From positions 1 through 9,446 of the forward strand of contig JANELJ010000060.1 of NCBI GenBank assembly GCA_024511395.1: a stretch of DNA of 9,446 nt, written 5' to 3'. A program made the translations under genes and the position numbers. The stretch comes from Gammaproteobacteria bacterium. GTDB taxonomy: Bacteria > Pseudomonadota > Gammaproteobacteria > GRL18. This document shows positions 1-9,446 of this stretch, piece by piece; position 1 is the first letter of the stretch, and each line of letters begins with the position of its first letter. The notes beneath the pieces were generated by a model. It was not told the DNA's origin, did no database searches, and saw nothing but the letters and a program-made list of their open reading frames with translations.

Positions 1-2371
<2,371 letters not shown>

Positions 2372-2387
2372 TTAGATATTTAACGGC

Positions 2388-3473
2388 CTAATGAGCCATA
2401 CCCGCCAGTCGTTCTGCCTTGGCAATTTCAAAATTCAGCTTGCGGATCTGTTCTTTTTTATAGCTGATGGCCTGGCGGGTTAACTGGCTGCGTGTTTCAT
2501 CGCATAATTCACCCGCTAATTCATCGGCCAGCTTGCGGGCAATTTCCAGCAGCTTTTCATAGGCCTGATAATTATCTGTTTTTGCTGGCAGACGCATAAA
2601 CAGTGAGATCCCTGGTGTACTAAAGTTTTCCGCTGCGGCAGGGGCGCGATCAAAAGTACCCGGTTCAACAATATTAGCGACACTGAATAATGCATAGGTG
2701 TTGTGATTATTATCCCCGGGATAATGATAAATATTCATTTCACCGAACTGCAGTCCAGCTCCTTCCAGGGCACGATACAGTTCAATACCGCTAAAATATT
2801 TATCCTTTGCCAGGATACTATGGGAAATAATTAAATCATCAACCCCTTCAGGCAAAGACACCGGCATAATTTTAATGGTCTGCTGTGGCTGTTTCGGCTC
2901 ACTGACTGCAGCAGATTCGGGTTGTTCAATGGTTTGAATTATATTTTCGCTAGTGGTTATTTCGGCAGATGATTCCGTTATTTTCTGCTCAGGTTCGGGG
3001 GTGGCTTCAGCAGGTGATGCTGTGTTTTCACTCTGCTCATTGTGCTCAGCCGAAACCTGATTTTTATGGGCAGCAAAGGTATCAGTCTGGGTTTTAAATG
3101 ACGGGGTTGTATTAGCATGAGAGCTATTCTGACTGATAACACGCTTGGTATTGATATAAACACCATCAACCAGTTCCCGCTCGTCTTCTTTGTTTAGAGC
3201 GCTATTATGGGCTATTGAATCATTGCTCAGATTGACCTGCTCAATATCAAAATTATCATTTCGACTGGCAGAAAAAGAACCCGGCAGTTCAGTATCATCT
3301 ACTGTCTGATCACTGTGATCTTTTAATAACACATCATCAATATTATGTGCATGATTATTAAAACTTTCTATTTCATCATTAATTTTTTTATGATGTTTAT
3401 AATAAGTAAACATGGCCACCAGCAACACTACGCCGATACCCGCAATAATCAGTAAAAATGTAAGTTTGTCCAT
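2388..3473 (-). CDS. zipA: Cell division protein ZipA
   Basis: ZipA is an inner-membrane division protein that binds the C-terminal tail of FtsZ and anchors the Z-ring. The 361 residues show the typical layout. An N-terminal membrane anchor (about residues 5-23, TFLLIIAGIGVVLLVAMF) with a very short outside segment is followed by a basic patch (KHHKK). A long low-complexity linker rich in Glu, Gln, Ser, Pro and Ala spans about 35-200. The globular FtsZ-binding domain covers about 200-345 (MPVSLPEGVDDLIISHSIL, then FSGIELYRALEGAGLQFGEM). The C-terminal tail is a short charged helix. The gene starts 17 bp after the smc stop, with AAGGG just before the ATG. Its position between smc and ligA is the conserved gammaproteobacterial arrangement and supports the call, since the linker itself is not conserved. 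Confidence 0.96.
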   Translation of the reverse strand: MDKLTFLLIIAGIGVVLLVAMFTYYKHHKKINDEIESFNNHAHNIDDVLLKDHSDQTVDDTELPGSFSASRNDNFDIEQVNLSNDSIAHNSALNKEDERELVDGVYINTKRVISQNSSHANTTPSFKTQTDTFAAHKNQVSAEHNEQSENTASPAEATPEPEQKITESSAEITTSENIIQTIEQPESAAVSEPKQPQQTIKIMPVSLPEGVDDLIISHSILAKDKYFSGIELYRALEGAGLQFGEMNIYHYPGDNNHNTYALFSVANIVEPGTFDRAPAAAENFSTPGISLFMRLPAKTDNYQAYEKLLEIARKLADELAGELCDETRSQLTRQAISYKKEQIRKLNFEIAKAERLAGMAH

Positions 3474-3490
3474 AGCCCTTTTATCAATTC

Positions 3491-6400
3491 CTAACTTTCC
3501 ACCATTTCCACGGCTTCGTTGATATCCACATCCACAATTCGGGAAACACCAGGCTCCTTCATTGTAACACCGCAGAGATGATCGGACATCTCCATGGTGG
3601 TTTTATTGTGCGTAATATAAATAAACTGCACCTGTTCAGACATTTCTTTTACCATGGCACAGAAACGCCCGACATTGGCCTCATCCAGCGGTGCATCCAC
3701 TTCATCCAGCATACAGAACGGTGCAGGATTCAGTTCAAAAATGGCAAATACCAGAGCCACTGCTGTCATGGCTTTTTCACCGCCGGAAAGCAGGTGAATG
3801 GTGCTGTTTCGTTTACCGGGTGGACGCGCCATAATGGTCACACCGGTATTCAGCAGATCATCTCCGGTAAGGTCCAGATAGGCATGACCGCCGCCAAACA
3901 GTTTTGGAAACAGGCGCTGAACACCGGCATTGATCTTGTCAAAGGTTTCCCGGAAACGGGTACGGGTTTCCCGATCAATTTTAGCAATGGCGCCTTCAAG
4001 GGTTTTCAGAGATTTAAGCAAATCTTCATTCTGGGCATCCAGATAGGTTTTACGTTCCGACTGTTCCTTATACTCATCAATAGCCGCCAGGTTAATAGAA
4101 CCCAGCCGCTGGATTTTCTGGGCCAGGGCATCCACTTCTGATTTCCACAGAGCTTCACTGGCTTCCTGGGGCATACCCATAAAGAGTTCTTCAAGGAAAA
4201 AACCTGATTCATCCACCTGCTCTTTTAGAGTCTGTCTGCGTACTGTAAGTTCCTGTGAGGACAGGCGAATGCTTTCCAGCTCCGAACGCAGCTGCTGCAG
4301 ATTATTTTCCACCTGAGCACGTTTATGATCGTATTCTCTTAAGGTATGTTCCAGTTCTTCTACTTTCTGACGAGCCTGAGAAAGCTGCTCTTCAACTTCC
4401 ACCCGTGCTTCCAGGTGTGATTCCAATTCCTCATTAAGCTGCTGAACCGGATCATCATCGTGTTGAATAAGTTCTTTTAACTGTTCTCTGCGATGGGACA
4501 GTTGTTCCAGCTGTGACCGCAGACGCACCAGCGCCTGTTCAATGGAGGACAGTTCGGTTTTAATGCCGCGCAGACGTATTTCCAGGGCATGGGAATTTTC
4601 CCGATCTTCCCTGGCTTTTATGCGAATCTCTTCGAGCTGTTCACGATAAGATTCCCGTTCCTCAGTAAGCTGATCACGCTGCATGGCAAATTCATCTATC
4701 TGTTCCAGAGCAATGTGCAGCCGTTCAGTAGCTTCTTCAATCAGCTGTTTATGTTCTTCTATTTGCTGTTCAATCTCAGCAATTTCTTCCTGTACCCGGT
4801 TCTGACGATTGTGCATCTGTTCCAGGCGTGACTGTTTACTGCTGTACTGGGAACGCAGCTCTGACAGGGTGCGGTTGTGCAGATTGAATTCTTTCTGCCG
4901 GTTTTCACGGTTGTGTTCAATCTCGCGCAGATACGCCCGGCCCTGCTCGATCTTTTCACTCAGTTCGTCTACTAATTGCTGGGCCTCTTCCAGTTCAGTA
5001 TCCAGCTGTTTCAGTTCCTGCTCCCTGGCCAGAACACCACCCTTGTGATCGCTGTCCCGAATAATACGGATCCAGTTTACGCCCAGCCAAATCCCGTCAC
5101 GGGTAATAATGGACTGTCCTGCAGTCAGTTGTTGCTGTTTTTCCAGGGCAGTGGCTAAATCTTCTGCGGCAAATACACCCCGGGTCAGATCGGCCACCAT
5201 GGCGGCATGAGATCCGCTGATAAACTGCTGCAGCAGGGGCAGCTCAATAGTGGATGACGGGGTTTCTGCTTCTGCTGCCCTGGTTTCAATCAGAGCCAGG
5301 GAGGATTGTTCCAGTTCGGCCAGATATTGTCCCAGAGGTTCTATATTTTCCAGACAGGTGGCTTCCAGGTAGTCGCCCAACACACATTCAACCGCCGTAT
5401 TCCAGTTATCCAGAACACTGATCTGCTCGGCCAGACGGGGACGGTCAATGATCTGATGGCGTTCAAGCCACTGCTTGAGCGGTTTATCATTTTTACCCAG
5501 AGCCGCCTGTTGCAGGGCTTCCAGTGAGGCTTTTCGGCCTTTTAGTGACTGCAGATGGCTGCGCTGTTTATCCAGCTCATTAGTTAACTGATAATTTTCA
5601 TCTCGCTGGGTCTGTATGACTTCACGTTCATGATCCAGCTGTTCCTGCAAGGTTTGAGTGACTTCTTCAGAACTGGCCAGCTCCGTCTCAAGATGGGTAA
5701 GTGCCTCTTCAATCTGCGTAGTGGAGAAATGATTCAATTCCTCCTGCAGTTTTTCTATACGACGTTCCTGATTCAGTATGTTCTGTTCCAGCTGGCTGAT
5801 TTTAGTGCGTTCAATCTGCGCGGTCTGGGAAGGTTCCTGAGCCTTCTGATTAAATTCATCCCAGCGAATCTGCCAGTCCTGCATGGCGGATTCATGTTCC
5901 TGCAGCATGGCGGCAGACTGTTCTTCCAGTTCCCGTGCCTGTTCAAATTCCGGTTCAATCTCGGTTAACTGGCTCTGTAATAACTGGTATTTTTCTTCGT
6001 CTTCCTGCAGATGCAGATAGACATCCTGATAAGCGTGTTCAGCCTGCTCCAGATCATCCTGATACTGCTGGGATTTTTCCCGAGCATGGGTAATAGCCTG
6101 TTCAACGCGCGCTATTTCCGCACCAATACGATAAAAATCACCCTGCACAGTATTAAAGGCTTCATTGGCATCAATATGTTCTTCACGGCTCTGTTCAATA
6201 CCCGCCTCAATCTGGCGCAGTTCAGCCATTAACTGTTCAAGGACCGTTTCTTTTTCCCTGATCTGGCTGTCCTGCTGCTGAGCTTTTTTATCAATAGCGT
6301 CCCAGCGCAGTGCCTGCAGCTGGGCTTTTTTCAGCCGTTCTTCTTTTTTCAGTTCGGTATAACATTCTGCGGTGCGGGCCTGACGGTTTAAGTGCGCCAG

Positions 6401-7012
6401 TTGTTTATCCAGCTCTGCGCGAATATCATCCAGACGTTCCAGGTTCTCACGGGTATGACGGATACGGTTTTCTGTTTCCCGGCGGCGTTCCTTGTATCTG
6501 GAAATGCCTGCCGCCTCTTCGATATAAACCCGCAGCTCTTCAGGCTTGGACTCAATCAGCCTAGAGATCATGCCCTGTTCGATAATAGAGTAACTTCTGG
6601 GACCCAGACCGGTACCCAGAAACAGATCGGTGACATCCCGCCGGCGACAGCGGACATTATTGAGAAAGTACTGGGACTGGGCATCACGGTTTACGGTACG
6701 TTTAACGGAAATTTCATTGTATTTTGCATATTCACCGGTGATGGTGCCGTCAGAATTATCAAAAATGAGCTCAACGGTACACTGCCCTACCGGTTTACGC
6801 CCTGATGAACCATTAAAAATAACATCGGTCATTGATTCCCCACGCAGATTCTTGGCAGAACTTTCACCCATTACCCAGCGTACCGCATCAATGGTATTGG
6901 ACTTACCACAGCCATTGGGTCCAAGGATACTAACCAGATCACTTGGAAAGGAGAGTACAGTGGAATCAACGAAAGATTTAAAACCGACGAGTTTGATTTT
7001 GCTTAAACGCAT
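3491..7012 (-). CDS. smc: Chromosome segregation protein SMC
   Basis: SMC is the ATPase core of the bacterial condensin, acting with ScpA and ScpB to compact and segregate the chromosome; neither partner is in this window. The 1173 residues match the normal length. The N-terminal half of the ATPase head has Walker A GPNGCGKSN (31-39, K37) and a Q-loop glutamine near 146 (SIIEQG). Coiled coil 1 runs from about 170 to 500. The hinge spans about 515-655 and, as I recall for other gammaproteobacterial SMCs, lacks the glycine-rich signature of Firmicutes hinges. Coiled coil 2 runs from about 665 to 1010. The C-terminal head carries the ABC signature LSGGEK (1075-1080) and Walker B FCMLDEVD (1099-1106, with catalytic E1104). 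All ATPase residues are present, so the protein should be active. It heads the smc-zipA-ligA cluster and diverges from queF across a 94-bp gap. Confidence 0.98.
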   Translation of the reverse strand: MRLSKIKLVGFKSFVDSTVLSFPSDLVSILGPNGCGKSNTIDAVRWVMGESSAKNLRGESMTDVIFNGSSGRKPVGQCTVELIFDNSDGTITGEYAKYNEISVKRTVNRDAQSQYFLNNVRCRRRDVTDLFLGTGLGPRSYSIIEQGMISRLIESKPEELRVYIEEAAGISRYKERRRETENRIRHTRENLERLDDIRAELDKQLAHLNRQARTAECYTELKKEERLKKAQLQALRWDAIDKKAQQQDSQIREKETVLEQLMAELRQIEAGIEQSREEHIDANEAFNTVQGDFYRIGAEIARVEQAITHAREKSQQYQDDLEQAEHAYQDVYLHLQEDEEKYQLLQSQLTEIEPEFEQARELEEQSAAMLQEHESAMQDWQIRWDEFNQKAQEPSQTAQIERTKISQLEQNILNQERRIEKLQEELNHFSTTQIEEALTHLETELASSEEVTQTLQEQLDHEREVIQTQRDENYQLTNELDKQRSHLQSLKGRKASLEALQQAALGKNDKPLKQWLERHQIIDRPRLAEQISVLDNWNTAVECVLGDYLEATCLENIEPLGQYLAELEQSSLALIETRAAEAETPSSTIELPLLQQFISGSHAAMVADLTRGVFAAEDLATALEKQQQLTAGQSIITRDGIWLGVNWIRIIRDSDHKGGVLAREQELKQLDTELEEAQQLVDELSEKIEQGRAYLREIEHNRENRQKEFNLHNRTLSELRSQYSSKQSRLEQMHNRQNRVQEEIAEIEQQIEEHKQLIEEATERLHIALEQIDEFAMQRDQLTEERESYREQLEEIRIKAREDRENSHALEIRLRGIKTELSSIEQALVRLRSQLEQLSHRREQLKELIQHDDDPVQQLNEELESHLEARVEVEEQLSQARQKVEELEHTLREYDHKRAQVENNLQQLRSELESIRLSSQELTVRRQTLKEQVDESGFFLEELFMGMPQEASEALWKSEVDALAQKIQRLGSINLAAIDEYKEQSERKTYLDAQNEDLLKSLKTLEGAIAKIDRETRTRFRETFDKINAGVQRLFPKLFGGGHAYLDLTGDDLLNTGVTIMARPPGKRNSTIHLLSGGEKAMTAVALVFAIFELNPAPFCMLDEVDAPLDEANVGRFCAMVKEMSEQVQFIYITHNKTTMEMSDHLCGVTMKEPGVSRIVDVDINEAVEMVES

Positions 7013-7041
7013 TCCATTCTTTTATTTAGAGGTTTAATTAA

Positions 7042-7077
7042 TTCCCAAATTTTACCTAATAGTGTAAAATTTGCCTA
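7042..7077. promoter_or_regulatory. Mirrored divergent promoter candidate in the smc-queF gap
   Basis: A perfect 10-bp inverted repeat, CAAATTTTAC (7046-7055) and GTAAAATTTG (7064-7073), flanks the 8-bp centre CTAATAGT. It places TAAAAT, close to the sigma-70 -10 hexamer, on both strands: plus at 7065-7070 and minus at 7054-7049. With 17-bp spacers, the -35 positions would read TTCCCA (plus, 7042-7047) and TAGGCA (minus, 7077-7072). Each matches four of six bases of TTGACA. Predicted starts would leave leaders of about 30 nt before queF and before smc. The dyad is seen directly; the promoter assignment is inference. It could instead, or also, be an operator for a dimeric regulator. Confidence 0.45.
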
Positions 7078-7106
7078 ATCTTTTTTAACTTTCAGGAATA
7101 GCCTAC

Positions 7107-7496
7107 ATGTCGACCAGACCCAGTAAAGACTTAGAAACCTTTGACAACCCAACCCCTGAGCGAGATTACACCATCCGCATCAAGGTGCCGGAATTTACCT
7201 GTTTATGCCCGAAAACCGGCCAGCCTGATTTTGCGACCATTAATATCGAATATATTGCCGATCAGAAGTGTGTTGAGCTTAAATCTTTAAAGCTTTATAT
7301 GTGGTCATTTCGTGATGAAGGGGCTTTTCATGAAAAAGTCACCAATGATATGCTCAGTGATCTAGTCAATGCTACAGCTCCCCGCTTTATGCGCATAAAA
7401 GCCGAGTTTTATGTCCGCGGCGGCATCTATACCACCGTGATCGCCGAACACCGTGCCGATAACTGGACACCACCTGTTCCCGTTCACCTGCCCTGA
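7107..7496 (+). CDS. queF: NADPH-dependent 7-cyano-7-deazaguanine reductase QueF (type I)
   Basis: QueF reduces the nitrile of preQ0 to the primary amine preQ1 with NADPH, a cytoplasmic step in queuosine tRNA modification. The protein is 129 residues, the short YkvM-like (type I) form. The active-site cysteine C34 lies in [12 protein letters not shown], with aspartate D41 seven residues later, the spacing of B. subtilis C55/D62. The family signature appears as ELKSLKLY (57-64). H75 and E76 (AFHE) correspond to the substrate-binding His/Glu pair. AGGAA at 7094-7098, eight bases before the ATG, supports the start. It is divergent from smc. I see no preQ1 riboswitch in the short leader. The stop overlaps, in another frame, the first recognisable codons of the kinase remnant, so a deletion may have ended very close to this gene. 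The core looks complete. Confidence 0.96.
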   Translation: MSTRPSKDLETFDNPTPERDYTIRIKVPEFTCLCPKTGQPDFATINIEYIADQKCVELKSLKLYMWSFRDEGAFHEKVTNDMLSDLVNATAPRFMRIKAEFYVRGGIYTTVIAEHRADNWTPPVPVHLP

Positions 7497-8368
7497 ACCA
7501 GACCGACTGGTTATCCGGTCGGCTCATGGAAAACTTCGGCCACAGTGATCCTAATAATGCACTTAAAATGGGCTACGATGCCTATCAGAACGACTGGCCA
7601 CTTTGGCTCAAAGATTTATTGAAGCAGCAGTCAGTACCCACTAATATACTGCCCAAGGTATATTTACCCAGTGAGATTATAGGCCGGATCAGTCCTCAAT
7701 GGGCTGAAGAATTCGGCTTTAGCCCTGAGCTTGCAGTCTGTGCCGGAACCACTGACAGCACCGCCGCCATTCTGGCAACGGGAATTCAGAATACCGGAGA
7801 AGCGGTGACTTCTCTTGGCTCCACCCTGGTAATGAAAATCATTGCTGATAACCCTGTTTTTAATTCCCGCTACGGTGTCTACAGCCAGCCTTATGGTGAC
7901 CGCTGGCTGGTTGGGGGCAGCTCTAGCTCTGGCGGTGCAGTACTTAAATCCTTATTCTGCCCCGGAGAAATTTCAGATTATAGCGAGCGCTTACTGGAAA
8001 AAATTCAACAGGGTAAGTTTAAGTTTTCAAACCTGAATTATTATCCTCTGCTCATGCCAAGAGAGCATTTTCCGGTACAGGATCCACAGTTACAGCCAGT
8101 GTTAATCCCAAGGCCGGCCGATGATCTGGATTTTTTTCAGGCCATTCTAGAAGGTATGGCCGATCTTAAGGCCCGAGCCTATGCCCTGCTGCTTGAATTA
8201 GGAGCACCTTATCCCAAACTGGTATACAGTATTGGCGGCGGCGCGTATAATCGGGCCTGGCAATATATTCGGGAACAGAAAATCGGTGTCCCCGTACAAC
8301 TGGCCCTGCAACAGGAAGCCGCTGCAGGAGCCGCTTTGCTGGCGGGCCGACACTTTATAAATCAATAA
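7490..8368 (+). pseudogene. 3' remnant of an FGGY-family carbohydrate kinase gene
   Basis: The frame is open from 7463. Kinase-like sequence is recognisable from about 7490 ([20 protein letters not shown]), before the first ATG at 7526, so homology continues upstream of the only likely start. Intact members of this family have about 420-550 residues; here only about 280-290 remain. What is kept is the C-terminal half. It has the catalytic-aspartate loop AGTTDSTAA (D77 counting from the 7526 ATG), the ATP-side segment SLGSTLVMK, and a C-terminal block with GGGAYNRAW and EAAAGAALLAGR. Missing is the whole N-terminal domain with the DxGT-type phosphate loop and most of the sugar site. No Shine-Dalgarno sequence precedes 7526. 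The retained part is uninterrupted and reads normally, which suggests a recent loss or a retained product of unknown use. The sugar substrate cannot be named, although the motif pattern resembles the ribulokinase/xylulokinase-like branch. Confidence 0.75.
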
Positions 8369-8402
8369 CTTTTTTTAACTCATAAAAAGATAAGGAATTT
8401 TT

Positions 8403-9164
8403 ATGGCACTATCCAATAACCCGGTCACCGGGATCAGCTACCTGTTCAGGGCATTGCCTTTATTAACCCGCCCCGGTATTAAAGCCTTCGTCCTTATTCC
8501 TTTATTAATCAATATCGTGATTTTTTCTATTGGCATCTATTTCGGCTTCAGTTATTTTGAAGAATATATGGAGCGGTTACTGCGTACCTCAGGTATGTGG
8601 TCCTGGGTAGTGGCAATCGTTGAGTTTATTAAACCTCTGCTGTATATTTTATTCAGTTTAACTCTGCTGGTCCTTATTTTTTACACATTTTCCATTCTGG
8701 CCAATATTATTGCCGCCCCTTTTAACGGACTGCTGGCTGAAGCGACAGAGAAATATCTGACCGGCAAACCTCCACTGGATGAAGAAGGCGGTTTTAAGCA
8801 GATGATGAAGGAACTGGTGCCCACACTATTAATGGAGGTTCGTAAACTCATTTATATGCTGTTATGGTCTATCCCCTTTCTGATCCTATTATTTATGATC
8901 CCCATTATTGGTCCATTACTCTGGTTTCTGTTCACAGCCTGGATGATGTCTCTGCAGTACCTGGATTACCCTATGGGGAATCACAAGGTTAAATTTTCTG
9001 AGCAGCGCCGTCTGCAGAGAAAAAATCGCTTATTTTCACTTGGCTTTGGCGGTGTGACCATGGGTGCATCCATGATACCTTTAGTTAATTTTATTGTAAT
9101 GCCCACAGCCGTTATCGCAGCCACCATGATCTGGGTTGAACAGTATTCAGATAATCAGTCGTAA
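8403..9164 (+). CDS. cysZ: Sulfate transporter CysZ
   Basis: CysZ is an inner-membrane sulfate permease that feeds the assimilatory cysteine pathway. The 253 residues fit the family length. Hydrophobic segments lie at about 28-50, 72-102, 145-178 and 210-242, as in other CysZ proteins. Family marks include the N-terminal GISYLFRALPLLTRPGI stretch, the conserved IIAAPFNGLLAE after the second membrane segment, and YLDYPMGNH before the last. AAGGAA at 8392-8397, five bases before the ATG, is a strong ribosome-binding site, unlike the kinase remnant upstream. The 34-bp A/T-rich gap before it may hold its own promoter, but I cannot define one. No other sulfur-assimilation gene is present in the window. 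The gene is intact even though an insertion sequence begins about 64 bp past its stop. Confidence 0.93.
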   Translation: MALSNNPVTGISYLFRALPLLTRPGIKAFVLIPLLINIVIFSIGIYFGFSYFEEYMERLLRTSGMWSWVVAIVEFIKPLLYILFSLTLLVLIFYTFSILANIIAAPFNGLLAEATEKYLTGKPPLDEEGGFKQMMKELVPTLLMEVRKLIYMLLWSIPFLILLFMIPIIGPLLWFLFTAWMMSLQYLDYPMGNHKVKFSEQRRLQRKNRLFSLGFGGVTMGASMIPLVNFIVMPTAVIAATMIWVEQYSDNQS

Positions 9165-9179
9165 CCGCTAAGCAAATGG

Positions 9180-9208
9180 CCTGTGACCACGACTTATCGG
9201 ATCACAGG
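9180..9208 (+). terminator. Possible hairpin terminator after cysZ
   Basis: CCTGTGACC (9180-9188) can pair with GG-A-TCACAGG (9199-9208), giving a nine-pair stem with one bulged A, 16 bases after the cysZ stop. No T-run follows, so it does not fit a standard intrinsic terminator. It may end transcription weakly or protect the 3' end of the transcript. Confidence 0.3.
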
Positions 9209-9227
9209 TGCATATTCTGGCCGATCA

Positions 9228-9322
9228 TGAACACTGTTTCTGATTTATCGTGAACACTGTTTCTGAACCATCGTGAACACTTTTACTGTTTTTCCAGAAT
9301 CAGTGTTCACGATAAATCAGAA
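9228..9322. repeat. Terminal repeat array of the IS21-family element
   Basis: Two 23-bp direct copies abut each other: 9228-9250 (TGAACACTGTTTCTGATT plus TATCG) and 9251-9273, which differs at a few bases. A third begins at 9274 with TGAACAC and then decays. An inverted copy at 9301-9322 is the exact reverse complement of 9238-9259 (22 bp, 41-bp gap). These are probably transposase binding sites. The inverted pair could also form a hairpin that limits read-through from outside into istA. Confidence 0.8.
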
Positions 9323-9386
9323 TCCTTTCCCACACATTGATATTCAATAACTGCTAACCTTCCTGATTTTTTATTAGGGAATGGTT

Positions 9387-9446
9387 ATGCCAACAAAGAG
9401 ACTATCAATGCGACAATTACGAACAATATTAAGGCTCAGACTGCAA
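9387..9446 (+). CDS. istA: IS21-family transposase IstA, N-terminal fragment
   Basis: Only the first 20 codons are in the window: MPTKRLSMRQLRTILRLRLQ. The pattern MPxxRLSMRxIxxxLRLR is the usual start of one branch of IS21 transposases and leads into the helix-turn-helix DNA-binding domain. The DDE catalytic core and the partner ATPase gene istB would lie beyond the edge. An in-frame ATG also occurs at 9381, but AGGGA (9376-9380) directly touches it, whereas it sits six bases before the ATG at 9387, so 9387 is preferred. Whether the gene is intact cannot be seen. Confidence 0.82.
   Translation, partial: MPTKRLSMRQLRTILRLRLQ

Larger units (their letters stand above)
9228..9446 (+). mobile_element. 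Left end of an IS21-family insertion sequence (partial)
   Basis: The element continues past the right window edge. Its presence is inferred from the istA start (9387) together with the array of repeats just upstream, a known feature of IS21-family ends. The outer limit is put at TG in 9228-9229 because IS21-family ends start with TG and the first repeat begins there. It could lie up to four bases further left, because ATC precedes each repeat copy. Insertion was downstream of cysZ and broke no visible gene here. Confidence 0.75.

Noticed and set aside
3578..4141. Plus-strand open frame of 187 codons opposite the 3' part of smc
   Set aside because: It lies wholly antisense to the conserved SMC C-terminal head. 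Its composition is that of a shadow frame, with no recognisable domain.
6392..7037. Two overlapping plus-strand frames opposite the 5' end of smc
   Set aside because: Both are antisense to the conserved SMC N-terminal head and have no protein family features.
7074..7106. preQ1 riboswitch ahead of queF
   Set aside because: The likely leader is about 30 nt, has no stem followed by the A-rich tail and C-rich loop of preQ1-I, and is too short for preQ1-II.
9228..9322. CRISPR-like array
   Set aside because: The 23-bp copies are adjacent with no unique spacers, one copy is inverted, and istA follows directly. This fits an IS21-family end.

Overview
The window comes from a gammaproteobacterium. 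The strongest sign is zipA, a division gene confined to Gammaproteobacteria, placed between smc and ligA as in Pseudomonas and relatives. The organism uses an SMC-type condensin and an NAD+-dependent ligase, and it has a type I (short) QueF. The genus cannot be fixed from this sequence.

Layout. Positions 7012 to 1 are a minus-strand cluster, smc > zipA > ligA > an exported protein of unknown function. The first two gaps are 17 and 19 bp. The last junction is a 4-bp ATGA overlap between ligA and the unknown gene, which runs off the left edge. A 90-bp imperfect palindromic repeat (201-290) lies inside the first part of that last reading frame and keeps it open. From 7107 rightwards the genes are on the plus strand: queF, the 3' part of an FGGY sugar-kinase gene that has lost its N-terminal half, cysZ, and the left end of an IS21-family insertion sequence with the first codons of its transposase istA. 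No stretch over 300 bp lacks a gene or element.

Function. The left half is chromosome and division housekeeping: chromosome organisation (SMC), Z-ring anchoring (ZipA) and nick sealing (LigA). The right half is a set of unrelated functions: queuosine precursor synthesis (QueF), a decayed kinase and sulfate uptake (CysZ). The 94-bp gap between smc and queF must serve both directions. It carries a perfect 10-bp inverted repeat that puts a TAAAAT hexamer on each strand.

I found no defence, secondary-metabolite or other novel multi-gene system here. The points worth a second look are the repeat within the frame of the gene after ligA, the mirrored divergent promoter, the deletion-type junction between queF and the kinase remnant, and the ordered repeats at the IS21 end.
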